From Natronospira sp. (lineage in GTDB: Bacteria; Pseudomonadota; Gammaproteobacteria; Natronospirales; Natronospiraceae): a stretch of DNA of 64,000 nt. Shown in pieces: positions 1 to 9,072 of the stretch. Numbering within the stretch: the first letter of the stretch is position 1; the number at the start of each line of letters is the position of its first letter. Under the pieces are notes generated by a model. That model had not been told where the DNA came from, searched no databases, and saw nothing but the letters and a program-made list of their open reading frames with translations. A program made the translations under genes and the position numbers. The stretch lies in contig PWMQ01000091.1 in assembly GCA_003558125.1 (NCBI GenBank), forward strand, positions 1 through 64,000, given 5' to 3'.

Positions 1-20
1 CCTTACTCCCACTGAAAACG

Positions 21-56
21 AACAAGCCCTGCCAAGTCGCCTCGGCAGGGCCTGTT
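21..56 (-). terminator. Rho-independent terminator of the minor pilin operon
   Basis: On the minus strand a 13-bp stem (AACA.GCCCTGCC paired with GGCAGGGC.TGTT, one mismatch) is followed by CGTTTTC. It lies about 30 bp beyond the stop codon of the last pilin gene, so it probably ends the fimT-to-pilE transcript. The T-run is short, so termination may be incomplete. Confidence 0.7.
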
Positions 57-85
57 CCCCTTCGATCTATAGCAGAGACGTGGGA

Positions 86-505
86 CTAGAGCCCCCAGCA
101 ATCGTCACGCTCTTCCGATCCGGTAGAGTCTCGCCGACCAGTATGTGTCAGTGTCAGCGTGCTGCAGCGATCACCGTCACGCTCCGCCTGAACGCCTTGC
201 GGACGGGCTGTCAGCGTAAAGGTGGTTCTCTCGAGATCGCCGATGAAGATTTCATAATGCCCATCCTGCGAATCCCAGGTGGTACCGCCACCATCATCCA
301 CGCACTCCCTGTAATCATTGCGCTGGGTAAAGCAGCGCTCCAGCCGTTGGGCTATCTCCGCTAGACTGCGCTGCGCATCTGCCCGATAGGTGGTCACCAC
401 ATGACGCTGATAGCTGTTATAGGCGAGAGCAGAAATGATGCCAAGTATGGCAACCACAATCATGACTTCAATCAGTGTGAACCCAGCTTGACGCTGCCTA
501 TTCAT
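86..505 (-). CDS. pilE: Type IV pilin-like protein, PilE-type minor pilin
   Basis: Minor pilin with a class III signal: an 8-residue basic leader ending in Gly, then FTLIEVMIVVAILGI with the Glu at +5 needed for PilD processing and N-methylation. It continues into the hydrophobic N-terminal helix. The C-terminal part has two Cys pairs (CFTQRNDYREC and CSTL...CWGL), consistent with the pilin D-region. The ATG at 505 is preferred over 511 because AAAGGA sits 5 bases before it. It is the last gene of the operon, after pilY1, the usual place for pilE in Xanthomonas- and Pseudomonas-type clusters. It should be a low-abundance subunit of the pilus-initiating complex. It could also be called PilA-like; the operon position argues for PilE. 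Confidence 0.85.
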   Translation of the reverse strand: MNRQRQAGFTLIEVMIVVAILGIISALAYNSYQRHVVTTYRADAQRSLAEIAQRLERCFTQRNDYRECVDDGGGTTWDSQDGHYEIFIGDLERTTFTLTARPQGVQAERDGDRCSTLTLTHTGRRDSTGSEERDDCWGL

Positions 506-522
506 GCTCATCCTTTCCGTCC

Positions 523-3500
523 TTATCTATTCTGACGCCAGCTCTGCCGGCCCAATGAATCATCCCCTTTCTCCATGGGCAGCTCTTCCATTTCCGCCTC
601 GGACCCCATCATCATCTTGCCTTCGATGCCCGGTCCTGAAGAAATAATTGCCGGTGTCGTGGGAATACCGACTCTGGAGCGAATGCCACTCACCGGCACC
701 TTGACGGTTTCGCCGTCGATTGTGGTTTCGACATAGCTTTCCTCACCAAACTCACCGTCTCCGGCCAGATCGAAGGGCGAGAAATCCAGGCGTGAACCAC
801 TGAAGGCTTCCATCTCCATGAGCCAACCGTCACCGCCGGCGGCACAGGGGTCCTCACTCGGGATCATGGTTGGGAAGATGATACGGCCATTTCGGAAAAT
901 CGGGTTGAAGATTACTCGCTCACCCTCTCGGCCACGATGTGAAAGAGGAGAAATCAAATCCAGATACCAACCATCTTCCGTTGTCAGCTCGTGATCGGTC
1001 GTGACTCGAAGCTCGAAATCGAAATCCTCAAGCTCATCGATAATTTCCTGCTCCAGCAGATCATCCCGCTCAATTTCCGACTCCTGGTCCCTGATACCGT
1101 AAAAGGACTGGACATCGGGATTACTGACAACAAGGTTATCATCATTCTCAAAGTACTTTCCTGTCCCAAAGAAGACGAAGACATCCCCATCCGGCGAGCG
1201 CGCCACCTGTGGCCGAACGGTGATGGGCTGTACCTCGCCATTGGGCCCTTCCGCGGTGAAGAGCGGGACTGGCGTATTACCGGAACGCAAGCCACCTGGC
1301 GCACGCCAGTTGTTGCCACTCACATCCACACGCCATAGCTGACCCTGGAGATCGCCCATATAGATTCTATCGATCAAGCGATCACCCTCGATGTCCACCG
1401 GGATCGGCGTAGCCATGCCGTTACCCGCCGGATTATCGTCATCATCAGGCAGAAAGGGGTCATCCACTTCCTCACCGTTCAGGGGATCCAGGAAGACCAG
1501 GGCAGCACGATCATTCTCACTCTGGTAACCCGAGGGCACCATCACCACCCAGTCACCACTGGCCGTTTTACCGACAGAGGGCTGACCAAGGACATAGCCG
1601 ATGTCTTCGTGGGCATGGTCCACAGCATTCGGACCCGTTGTAGGGCCGCCAACACGCTCCCACAGCACTTCCGGATCCTCCGGGTTAGAGATATCCAGCG
1701 CATAAACCCCGCGCTCACTAGCACCAAAGGAGCCCACAAGAATCCGCCGCCAGTTACTACCATCCCAGACATCATTCACCCTGGGTGAGCCGTCGAAAAA
1801 GTACTCGCGCTGATAATCCTGGGATGTGAGGCGATTCAACTTGTGCATGATTGCATCCGGAACATAGGAGAAAACCTCCTCCCCGGTTTCAGCGTCAAAC
1901 CCATGTAGCTTGCCGTCATTGGCCGCCACATAAAGCATGGGGCGGTTCTCGCGCATGTCATGAACATGCTGGCTGTAGCTGCCACCACCATCAAAATCTT
2001 CGTCGTTCCGGTAACCGAAATCCTGGGCATGCACGAAAAGTGGATCCGAATTGACGATATCCCCTAGCAACCGCTCCCGCTGCCGGAGCTCACCCTCACC
2101 AGCGCCTTCGTCGCTTTGATCACCACGGAGCCACCAAAGCCGCTCCATGCCCAAGCCGTCCACATCACCCGTGTCCGGGTTGACGTTCAGCAATTCCTTT
2201 TGATCATCTGTCAATCCATCGGCCACATCCCACCGAAATCGTCGCGTATTCTCTGATTCAGGGTCCCAGGTGATGATGTGCCTTTGAAAGGGCCCCGGGA
2301 GCATTTCTTCGGCGTCCCAATGCAGGTCTCCCAAAGTGGCCTCGTCGGTAATACGATAGGCCCGAAGCTCACCAGCCCAGTCTGTCGTGTCAAAACTGGC
2401 CAGGAATGCCAGGGTATCGGTATCCAGGCGGGTTGAATTAGTTGCAATGGATGCCGCACTTGAACGAGCATCACGGACAATCTGCTCGAAAATTGCGTCC
2501 ATGATTTCGTCCAGATCATCCTCATCCTGGGCATCAAATGCGGTTCCGGTACCACCAGCCTCTGCCAGAAAATCAAGTGGATTATCCGTCTCGAAATCGT
2601 CTTCATCCTCAAAAAGCTCTGCGACACCCGGCGGCATGGCAAACCCCACGATAAAAGTCCTTACACCGGTATCCACAGAAAACTTTTCAAGGGCCTCACG
2701 CGCACTACGCATGGCTTCCACTGGATCTTCACCCAGGGCATCGCCATCCTTGTCAACTGAAGGCAGTCCGTCAGTCACCCAGATCGCTGCATTGGCATCA
2801 CAGCTCTCTGGAACGGACATATTGCCTTGCCGACCCTGATCAGGGCCGAAATAATCGTTTTCTCCAAGAAAGTAATCGCGAGCTGTCAGAATCGTTCCTT
2901 CCAGGGGGGTCAACCCTGAAGAAATGAGAGGCCAGGTCTCATCAATCATGATATTGCCGTCACCCGGCCCCCAGTCATGGCGCTGGGGCTTAAGTTTATT
3001 TTCAATCAGTGCCCAGTGATCATCATCGACATTGCCGTCCTCATCCCTGCCACCAATGGGAACATGAAGATAACCCAGGCCCGGAGAAGCGTTGGCGCGC
3101 CACTCCGGTTGATTCAGTGAGAAGAATCCGACACGGTCGCCCCAACTGTCAACGCCCCTCTGACGCATACTGTCGGTCAGTGTAATCCACCACCACGCAC
3201 CTTCTCGGTTAAAGAACCAGAGACCACTATCATCGTCCTGTTCCGCATTGCCCTGGCCGGGATTGGACTTACTCATATCCTGATATATGCGGTAGCTGTG
3301 GGTCTCGTGATCGCGCTCCTCATGGGCGAAGGTATTACGGTCAGTGGTCGGGGGATGAGTATCACCAGTATTCCGGTAATAACCGGGAACGGCCACATTA
3401 TAGAAGACCCAAACGTCGTCCAGTGTCGGATGTTCCTCCCGGAAGCGTTTATTTTCCGAGTACCAGGGCAAATCCGAATCCCAGGCAGTTGCCAGCGGAC

Positions 3501-4026
3501 AGTCTGGGTCAGGCTCGTAGGGACGGTAGAACGAAGGACATTTCTCCTCCGCATAACGCAGGTCTGCCGGTCGGTGTGTCAACCGCCATTGAACGGTTCT
3601 GGGATTATTGTCATCAAACACGTCATCACGATCAGTACTGGGCGGATACTGCTGATAGGAAAGCAAGCCCATTCTGATTTGCCCGGTTCTACCGTAATCA
3701 TCTACTACGGACTGGGTCACTCTCTTGACTATACTGGCCTTGCTGTTTTCGTAGCGGGCACCTGCGGGACACTCATCCGGATCCAGATCCTCCCCAGGAT
3801 TGCAGTTATCCCAGTCCAGAGCCACACGCCCGGCGCTGAGACCTTCCTGCATACTTTCGGAAGTATCAGGAATAAAGAGGATATTGGGGGGCAGTCCACC
3901 TTCGGTAACAAAAAGTGGAACCCGTGCGATATCCGCCGTTACCAGCGGAACGGTCAACAGGGAAAACAGCACCGCTGAGATAACTGCGGTAAGACGCTTC
4001 ATCATTCTAGATGGATTTTTCTTCAT
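523..4026 (-). CDS. pilY1: PilY1-type pilus tip adhesin/assembly protein
   Basis: Large exported protein (1167 aa from the chosen start) that caps minor pilins, promotes pilus extension and mediates adhesion in related systems. It begins with a signal peptide (basic MKKNPSRMMKR, then a hydrophobic stretch to about residue 30). A von Willebrand A-like region follows, with a DTSES motif near residues 54-58 resembling a MIDAS DxSxS site. The C-terminal half carries the PilC/PilY1 beta-propeller, recognisable by LYVAANDGKLHGFDAETGEE and later GDLQGQLWRVD. The ATG at 4026 has GGGAG seven bases upstream and leads straight into the signal peptide. An ATG at 4125 would add 33 residues before it. Lies between pilX and pilE. 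The very high Asp/Glu content fits a salt-adapted surface protein. Confidence 0.9.
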   Translation of the reverse strand: MKKNPSRMMKRLTAVISAVLFSLLTVPLVTADIARVPLFVTEGGLPPNILFIPDTSESMQEGLSAGRVALDWDNCNPGEDLDPDECPAGARYENSKASIVKRVTQSVVDDYGRTGQIRMGLLSYQQYPPSTDRDDVFDDNNPRTVQWRLTHRPADLRYAEEKCPSFYRPYEPDPDCPLATAWDSDLPWYSENKRFREEHPTLDDVWVFYNVAVPGYYRNTGDTHPPTTDRNTFAHEERDHETHSYRIYQDMSKSNPGQGNAEQDDDSGLWFFNREGAWWWITLTDSMRQRGVDSWGDRVGFFSLNQPEWRANASPGLGYLHVPIGGRDEDGNVDDDHWALIENKLKPQRHDWGPGDGNIMIDETWPLISSGLTPLEGTILTARDYFLGENDYFGPDQGRQGNMSVPESCDANAAIWVTDGLPSVDKDGDALGEDPVEAMRSAREALEKFSVDTGVRTFIVGFAMPPGVAELFEDEDDFETDNPLDFLAEAGGTGTAFDAQDEDDLDEIMDAIFEQIVRDARSSAASIATNSTRLDTDTLAFLASFDTTDWAGELRAYRITDEATLGDLHWDAEEMLPGPFQRHIITWDPESENTRRFRWDVADGLTDDQKELLNVNPDTGDVDGLGMERLWWLRGDQSDEGAGEGELRQRERLLGDIVNSDPLFVHAQDFGYRNDEDFDGGGSYSQHVHDMRENRPMLYVAANDGKLHGFDAETGEEVFSYVPDAIMHKLNRLTSQDYQREYFFDGSPRVNDVWDGSNWRRILVGSFGASERGVYALDISNPEDPEVLWERVGGPTTGPNAVDHAHEDIGYVLGQPSVGKTASGDWVVMVPSGYQSENDRAALVFLDPLNGEEVDDPFLPDDDDNPAGNGMATPIPVDIEGDRLIDRIYMGDLQGQLWRVDVSGNNWRAPGGLRSGNTPVPLFTAEGPNGEVQPITVRPQVARSPDGDVFVFFGTGKYFENDDNLVVSNPDVQSFYGIRDQESEIERDDLLEQEIIDELEDFDFELRVTTDHELTTEDGWYLDLISPLSHRGREGERVIFNPIFRNGRIIFPTMIPSEDPCAAGGDGWLMEMEAFSGSRLDFSPFDLAGDGEFGEESYVETTIDGETVKVPVSGIRSRVGIPTTPAIISSGPGIEGKMMMGSEAEMEELPMEKGDDSLGRQSWRQNR

Positions 4027-4124
4027 GGTCCTGCTCCCGGTATCCTGCAGCCAACCGACCCGCAAGCCTGGTTGTTGCATATCTGATGCCCTCGCCGTAT
4101 CGGCCAAGAGAATCTTTGGTGGCA

Positions 4125-4658
4125 CTATCGACGATAAACCACCTGAAGAATGACTTCCGATTGCCCGCTGGCGCCCGTCGAACGGGCGACGATCCTATAA
4201 TACTGAGTATCCTCGAGCGATTCGTCTGCTGCCAATGACCCGCTGGGGTCCGCAACAGGCGGCAGACGCTCGATGTAAAAAGCGGGCGCTTCGGCCAACA
4301 GGCCGTCCATATCGCCCCCGGCATAGGGCCTCACTCCACCAGCCCAATTGAAGTCCCGCCAGTGCGGTGCTGGTGAATCAGCGTGATGATAGAGCCAATT
4401 CAAACTGTCAAATGGCGGAAGGGTCGCTGACTCCGAAAGAAAGTTCTCCGCCTCGCGAATCGCTGCTTCGGCACCCTGGACCGCCAGGTGACGATCCCGT
4501 TGCCCACCCGCCATGCGTTCTTGCAGGGTGGTCGTTTGCATTGCAGTGACCCCCAGGACCGTAAGCAGAAGCAACACGATCAAGCTGAACAACAGCACTG
4601 CGCCACGCTGGCGAACCGGTAGCCCGTCGGGGACAGATTGTGCTCTCTGCCAATCCAT
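4125..4658 (-). CDS. pilX: Type IV pilus assembly protein PilX
   Basis: Minor pilin of the PilX family (177 aa). After a basic leader of about 18 residues comes a long hydrophobic helix (GAVLLFSLIVLLLLTVLGVTAM). Next is the family signature QTTTLQERMAGGQRDRHLAVQGAEAAIREAE, seen in nearly every PilX N-terminus. The remaining 110 residues form the variable head. PilX helps prime pilus assembly with PilV, PilW and PilY1. Its ATG overlaps the TAA of pilW (TAATG), indicating translational coupling. Confidence 0.9.
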   Translation of the reverse strand: MDWQRAQSVPDGLPVRQRGAVLLFSLIVLLLLTVLGVTAMQTTTLQERMAGGQRDRHLAVQGAEAAIREAENFLSESATLPPFDSLNWLYHHADSPAPHWRDFNWAGGVRPYAGGDMDGLLAEAPAFYIERLPPVADPSGSLAADESLEDTQYYRIVARSTGASGQSEVILQVVYRR

Positions 4659-5872
4659 TAGCGATTCCTCAGCCGAATCGTTGTACTAAAGGTGCGCCGA
4701 TTCCTGCGGTCGAACTCATCCTGAATATCCACATTCACATTGGTGCGCTGAAGCGAGAAATCCCGAATCGGCTCGTCAATCTCACGAAGATTTTCCTCAG
4801 AGCGAACCAGCAAGCTGATGCGAACCGCCCGCACACTACCCCAATCCGTTACCTCATCCGCGGTAACATAACGATTGACATTGAAACTACCACTGGCATC
4901 ACGCGTCCCGGTGGTATCGATGCCGTACAACACCTGCATGCTTTCAACTCCCGGCACTAGCTCTACCGCCCGCACGCCAAGCTCATCGTCGTCAGCATCG
5001 TCATCATCATCCAATTCGTCGGCAAAGACCTGACGCATTAAGGTTGGTACACCGGTGCTTGCAGGGACGCCAATGAAGTAGGCAGCTTGCATTGCTCGTG
5101 CCACCTCACCCTCTTCGCCCATATTCCGGAACCGACCAGGGATAGAACCACCGGGCTGGATATTGGAGTTCCCACCACTATCACAGCTGCCACAATTGTT
5201 ATTGCGGCGGAAGAGAAAAGCCCGACCCGCACAATCGGTCGTCAATAGCATGGTCCCCTTGGGAAAAACTCCACCACCATCCGTATGCCATTGAGAACCA
5301 TTGGTAACGGGAGGGACGAGATCTACGCCATCGTTCGACATATAGCGGACAACGAGCACGTCGCTTCCTTCAACGACCTGACCCGCCAGGACGGAGGGCA
5401 AGGCTGGAGACCACTGATCACCATCGTTTGGCGTCTCGGGCGTCAGGGCCGTAATCGGGAGATTGTCTCCCGGCCCGGTCCCCACTGCCTCAAAACCTTC
5501 GATTCCCTGCATGAACCGGGTGAAAAAATCGTCTTCGCCATCGATATGCGAATAAAAATCGATGCGTTCGGGATTCGACATGCACCCCATGTGGCCGGCC
5601 ATCCGCAGATCACTCGTCATATAATCGATTGCGAAGCGGCCACTTTCCTGAACGCGAGACATACTCTCGTTGAGGGTATAGGCACCCCGCATGCCCGAGA
5701 ACAGCTGGATCACGCCAATCATCAATATGGTGCCGATAGCCACCGCGATCATCAGCTCAACCAGGGTCAGGCCGGCTTGGCTACGCAAGGTGCGCGGTTT
5801 GATTGCTCTAGAGTTGCGTCGCATAACGGAATTCCCGCCTCTGATCTTCCGCTGTCCAGTCCTGCTCGCCAT
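4658..5872 (-). CDS. pilW: Type IV pilus assembly protein PilW
   Basis: Minor pilin PilW with the prepilin motif QAG followed by LTLVELMIAVAIGTILMIGVIQLF (Glu at +5). A long head domain includes FAIDYMTSDLRMAGHMGC, typical of PilW. A Cys-rich loop (NNNCGSCDSGGN) and an acidic stretch (DELDDDDDADDDE) are notable. Two starts are possible. The ATG at 5872 has GGAGG six bases upstream but gives a 34-residue leader. The ATG at 5824 gives an 18-residue leader with a weaker site. Both overlap the 3' end of pilV, so the two genes are translationally linked. Confidence 0.88.
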   Translation of the reverse strand: MASRTGQRKIRGGNSVMRRNSRAIKPRTLRSQAGLTLVELMIAVAIGTILMIGVIQLFSGMRGAYTLNESMSRVQESGRFAIDYMTSDLRMAGHMGCMSNPERIDFYSHIDGEDDFFTRFMQGIEGFEAVGTGPGDNLPITALTPETPNDGDQWSPALPSVLAGQVVEGSDVLVVRYMSNDGVDLVPPVTNGSQWHTDGGGVFPKGTMLLTTDCAGRAFLFRRNNNCGSCDSGGNSNIQPGGSIPGRFRNMGEEGEVARAMQAAYFIGVPASTGVPTLMRQVFADELDDDDDADDDELGVRAVELVPGVESMQVLYGIDTTGTRDASGSFNVNRYVTADEVTDWGSVRAVRISLLVRSEENLREIDEPIRDFSLQRTNVNVDIQDEFDRRNRRTFSTTIRLRNR

Positions 5873-6302
5873 CTACATCCTCCGGCCGGCGTTCATCCAA
5901 CCAGCGAACCCGGACGATCACATTGCCCTGGCCATCCACCCTGACCCGGGCCTGCCCATCCGGCAAGGCATTGCGGAGATTGGTCCACCAATCCTGCAGA
6001 TCCATCTCCACCGCCTGATTGGAATGCCCGCCCGGCGGATCGCCATAGCTGTCGATATTGTAGGCACCCTCAAGAGCTGCCTGACGATTCGCTCGCATGG
6101 AATCGACAATCTCGTAGCTCAAGATCGTGGCCTGGGAACGCAGGTAGGCGCTGTGGTTGTTCTGCAGACCGACTACCTGCAGGCTTGCCAAACCCAACAG
6201 GCCGATACTCAATATCAGCAGGGAGATGAGAATCTCCAGCATGCTGAAGCCTTCTTCCTTGCGAGAGGAGACTCGATCACGGAATGCGACGCAAAGATTC
6301 AT
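5808..6302 (-). CDS. pilV: Type IV pilus modification protein PilV
   Basis: Minor pilin PilV (164 aa from the chosen start). An 18-residue leader ends in Gly before FSMLEILISLLILSIGLLGLASLQ. The run LLGLASLQ, followed by LRSQATILSYEIVDSMRANRQAA, is the conserved PilV signature (usually A..LAYDIADRMRAN). The start at 6302 shares ATGA with the fimT stop codon, so it was preferred over upstream codons that would add 26 residues without a leader-like character. Acts with PilW, PilX and FimT in the priming subcomplex at the inner membrane. Confidence 0.9.
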   Translation of the reverse strand: MNLCVAFRDRVSSRKEEGFSMLEILISLLILSIGLLGLASLQVVGLQNNHSAYLRSQATILSYEIVDSMRANRQAALEGAYNIDSYGDPPGGHSNQAVEMDLQDWWTNLRNALPDGQARVRVDGQGNVIVRVRWLDERRPEDVDGEQDWTAEDQRREFRYATQL

Positions 6303-6799
6303 GGATTGCACTCCTCGCGCGTAACGCTGGTCCGGCCGGTGCGATTGAGCCGGATTTGCCTGACCTGGTCCCCCGTACAATTTGGGATCCGATTCTCGAT
6401 ATTCAGGCTATCAGTGACCGCGCCATTACCGAGAAAGGTTACAAGGCTCTTCCCGTCATCTTCGATCATGTTGGGCTCACCGGTCGGCGCCGACCAGACC
6501 CGCAACACATTGCCATAATCGCCTGGCTCGCCTTCGATCAGGATCCAGCCGCTGGCCCAGTCATTGCCACTGCCTGCACAGGTATCTTCGTCGGTACTGC
6601 GGCAGAGGGTCACAAGCCCACCGCGGCGAATGGCCTCGGAACGGGCCATGGTCACGGCGGTAACGAAGTCGTTGACCTGCGCTGTGACGCGATTATTCTG
6701 GACCATGGCGATAAAGCTGGGCGTCGCCAGGGCAATCACGGTCGCCGCCACTGCCACGGTGATAATCAGTTCCAGCAATGTAAAGCCGTTTTGTTTCAT
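6299..6799 (-). CDS. fimT: GspH/FimT-family minor pseudopilin, first gene of the pilin operon
   Basis: FimT/GspH-type pseudopilin (166 aa). A short leader MKQNG is cleaved before FTLLELIITVAVAATVIALATPSF, with Glu at +5. This is followed by the family region ARSEAIRRGGLVTLCRS and a WASGWILI segment found in most FimT/GspH proteins. The Cys pair CRSTDEDTC resembles that of FimT proteins that bind DNA during transformation, but no binding residues can be assigned here. The ATG at 6799 gives the standard short leader and has AGG about six bases upstream. It is the promoter-proximal gene, divergent from gshA; the 172-bp gap presumably holds both promoters, but none is clear. Confidence 0.87.
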   Translation of the reverse strand: MKQNGFTLLELIITVAVAATVIALATPSFIAMVQNNRVTAQVNDFVTAVTMARSEAIRRGGLVTLCRSTDEDTCAGSGNDWASGWILIEGEPGDYGNVLRVWSAPTGEPNMIEDDGKSLVTFLGNGAVTDSLNIENRIPNCTGDQVRQIRLNRTGRTSVTREECNP

Positions 6800-6971
6800 G
6801 AGACCTACTCTATTCAATGGCCAGCGGTTTTCAGCACCTGCCTCAACGGGCGGGACGAAAATCCCGACAAGTGGGTCAACACTCCCACGGTCGCCGTCCG
6901 TCGGCGCTTGACGGCCCGTTTCGCGCGCCCGATCATTGCAGGCCCCTAAGCCCGCTACCGAGGAGACCGTG

Positions 6972-8543
6972 GTGCCTGATCGCGTCGAGAAACGCCTGTC
7001 CCGCCTGCGAAAACAAGGCTGCATCAGCTGCCTGCGAAATGGCCGTCACGGGATAGAAAAGGAAAGCCTCCGTGTCACCGGCGAGGGCCGGATCGCGCTG
7101 TCTCCCCACCCGAATTCCCTGGGTGCCGCGCTTACCCACCCCTACATTACCACGGACTACAGCGAGGCTCTGCTGGAATTCGTCACGCCCCCGTTTGCGG
7201 ATGTCAGCGAAACCCTGGCCCATCTTCAGGATTTGCACAGCTTCACCGCCCGCGTCCTGGCCCGCCAGGAAGAGATGCTGTGGGCCACCAGCATGCCCTG
7301 CGCCATCGGCGGTGATGAGGGCATCCCCATTGCCGAGTACGGCCGTTCGAACGGTGGATGGATGCGCCATGTCTATCGGCGGGGTCTGGCCTATCGCTAC
7401 GGGCGGGCGATGCAGGTGATCTCGGGCGTGCACTACAACTTCTCTCTGCCACAGCGATTCTGGCAGCTTTTTGCCAACTCCGATGATGCCGGGGTCTTGC
7501 GGAACCATCGTGACATCTATTATTTCGGTCTGATCCGCAACTTCCAGCGCTCCGGCTGGCTGATCCCCTTCCTGTTCGGTGCCTCACCGGCGGTGTGCAA
7601 GTCTTTCCTGCAAGGCCGCAGCAGTCACTTCGAGGAGTTCGACGACCACACCCTGTTCGAACCCTGGGGCACCGCGCTGCGGATGAGCGACATCGGTTAC
7701 AAGAACAAGAACCAGGCCGGACTGGGCATTCCCTACAGCGACCTGGAGAGCTACACCCGCTCGCTTGAGCGGGCCACACGAACCCCGGACCCGGAATACG
7801 AGCGGGTCGGCACCAAGGACAATGGGCAATGGCGGCAGCTCAATTGCAACCTGCTGCAGATCGAGAACGAATACTACTCCTTCATCCGGCCCAAGCAGAA
7901 TGCCCGGCCCGGGGAACGGCCGGTGACGGCCTTGCGTGAACGAGGGGTGGAATATATCGAGGTCCGTGCCCTGGACGTGAGTGCCTTCGACACTTTGGGA
8001 GTAGACGAGAGCCAGCTCCGTTTCGTGGAGGCCTTTCTGATCTATTGCCTACTGCAGGAGAGCCCACCGCTGAGCGAGGAAGAAGAACGAGAGATCGACG
8101 TCAACCAGCAGCGAGTGGCCTGCCGGGGTCGCCAACCGGGGCTGGAGCTGCTCCGGGATGGTCGAGCGGTGCGCCTGAGCGAATGGACCCGGGAGATTCT
8201 GGACGGCATGATCGGGGTCTGTGAGCTGCTGGATGCCAATCACGGACAGGGCCGATACCAGGCGGCGCTCAAGGCCCAGCAAGACAAGCTGGCCAACCCC
8301 GATCTGACCCCGTCAGCGAGGATGCTGCGGGAGATGCGTGAACATGGGGAGGGCTTTTTCGACTATGCCCACCGTCTCAGCCGCCAGGCCATGGAACATC
8401 ACCTGGCACAGCCCTTGAGCCGCGAACGGGAGGCGGAGCTGACACGCTTGGCGGAAGAGTCCCTGGCGGCTCAGGCCCGGCGAGAAGCCGAGGATGACGT
8501 GGATTTCGAAACCTACGTTCGGCGTTATTTCGAGACGGCGTGA
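6972..8543 (+). CDS. gshA: Glutamate-cysteine ligase (gamma-proteobacterial type)
   Basis: Catalyses the ATP-dependent joining of L-glutamate and L-cysteine, the first step of glutathione synthesis, in the cytoplasm. The 523-aa length matches the E. coli-type enzyme (about 518 aa). Recognisable family stretches are HGIEKESLRV near the N-terminus, TTDYSEALLEFVTPP, GVHYNFSLP and the central ENEYYSFIRPK followed by GVEYIEVRALDV. The start is a GTG with GAGGAG exactly six bases upstream; the preceding GTG and a TTG at 6936 are less well placed. Monocistronic, divergent from the pilin operon. No terminator is visible before the repeat element that follows. Confidence 0.95.
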   Translation: MPDRVEKRLSRLRKQGCISCLRNGRHGIEKESLRVTGEGRIALSPHPNSLGAALTHPYITTDYSEALLEFVTPPFADVSETLAHLQDLHSFTARVLARQEEMLWATSMPCAIGGDEGIPIAEYGRSNGGWMRHVYRRGLAYRYGRAMQVISGVHYNFSLPQRFWQLFANSDDAGVLRNHRDIYYFGLIRNFQRSGWLIPFLFGASPAVCKSFLQGRSSHFEEFDDHTLFEPWGTALRMSDIGYKNKNQAGLGIPYSDLESYTRSLERATRTPDPEYERVGTKDNGQWRQLNCNLLQIENEYYSFIRPKQNARPGERPVTALRERGVEYIEVRALDVSAFDTLGVDESQLRFVEAFLIYCLLQESPPLSEEEEREIDVNQQRVACRGRQPGLELLRDGRAVRLSEWTREILDGMIGVCELLDANHGQGRYQAALKAQQDKLANPDLTPSARMLREMREHGEGFFDYAHRLSRQAMEHHLAQPLSREREAELTRLAEESLAAQARREAEDDVDFETYVRRYFETA

Positions 8544-8768
8544 AGAGTTCAGACATGAGCAAACCCACCCGGTCCGGAGCCTACCTTGGGTGGTGATCAC
8601 CTGGGCCGTGCTAGCGGAGGGATTGGTTCAGTCTTATGCCTTGGTGCCATCCGGAGGCTTTTGATCGCGAATATATCCGCGATTTCAGCGGCCAAATCGA
8701 AGGCAATCAGCTCATCCCTTTGAAAGCATCCTCAGCGAGCACGGCCGAGGTGACCTCAACCAACGGTA
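8544..8768. other. Non-coding stretch downstream of gshA
   Basis: No convincing gene is visible here. On the minus strand a short open stretch (about 8600-8717) reads DELIAFDLAAEIADIFAIKSLR with no start codon or ribosome-binding site in frame. It could be a decayed gene end, but it is too short to assign. The structured repeat begins at 8769. Confidence 0.35.
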
Positions 8769-8982
8769 GGCCTAGGTGGCGACAGGCCTTTCCAAAACTG
8801 TGTGAGCCAGGGTGAGGCAAGACCGATGGTCCGGTGGACCATCGCAGCTTGCCGAACGCCCGCAAAGGGATGTGCGGACTGGACCGGGAGGCGGAGCAGG
8901 AATGCGCAGCCTTCCGGGCGAACCCAGAGCCTACATGGATGTATTAACGGCGTTCTTGGAAAGGCCTGTCGCCACCTAGGCC
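8769..8982 (+). repeat. Structured 0.2-kb dispersed repeat, copy 1
   Basis: The ends form a 27-bp perfect inverted repeat starting GGCCTAGGTGGCGACAGG on the left and ending CCTGTCGCCACCTAGGCC on the right. Inside are a GATGGTCC/GGACCATC hairpin, a CCGCA/TGCGG hairpin and a GACCGGGAGGC/GCCTTCCGGGC stem. A second copy lies at 56283-56511 in the same orientation with a highly similar core (for example GGCGTTCTTGGAAA and GCCTACA.GGATGTAT) but different terminal stem sequences. No transposase is nearby and no target duplication is evident. It fits either a structured non-coding RNA family or a MITE-like element; the sequence alone cannot decide. Confidence 0.8.
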
Positions 8983-9072
8983 GGAACGCCACCCGTCACC
9001 GACATCGAAGGGCACTAACCCAATCGAAGCCAGCCGCCGAAGCAACCCGAACAAACACCAACTCCCAAAAGC

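Noticed and set aside
8769-8982. RNase P RNA or tmRNA as the identity of the repeat
   Set aside because: The conserved RNase P core (GAGGAAAGTCC-type) and tmRNA tRNA-like ends are absent, and a housekeeping RNA would not occur in two diverged copies.
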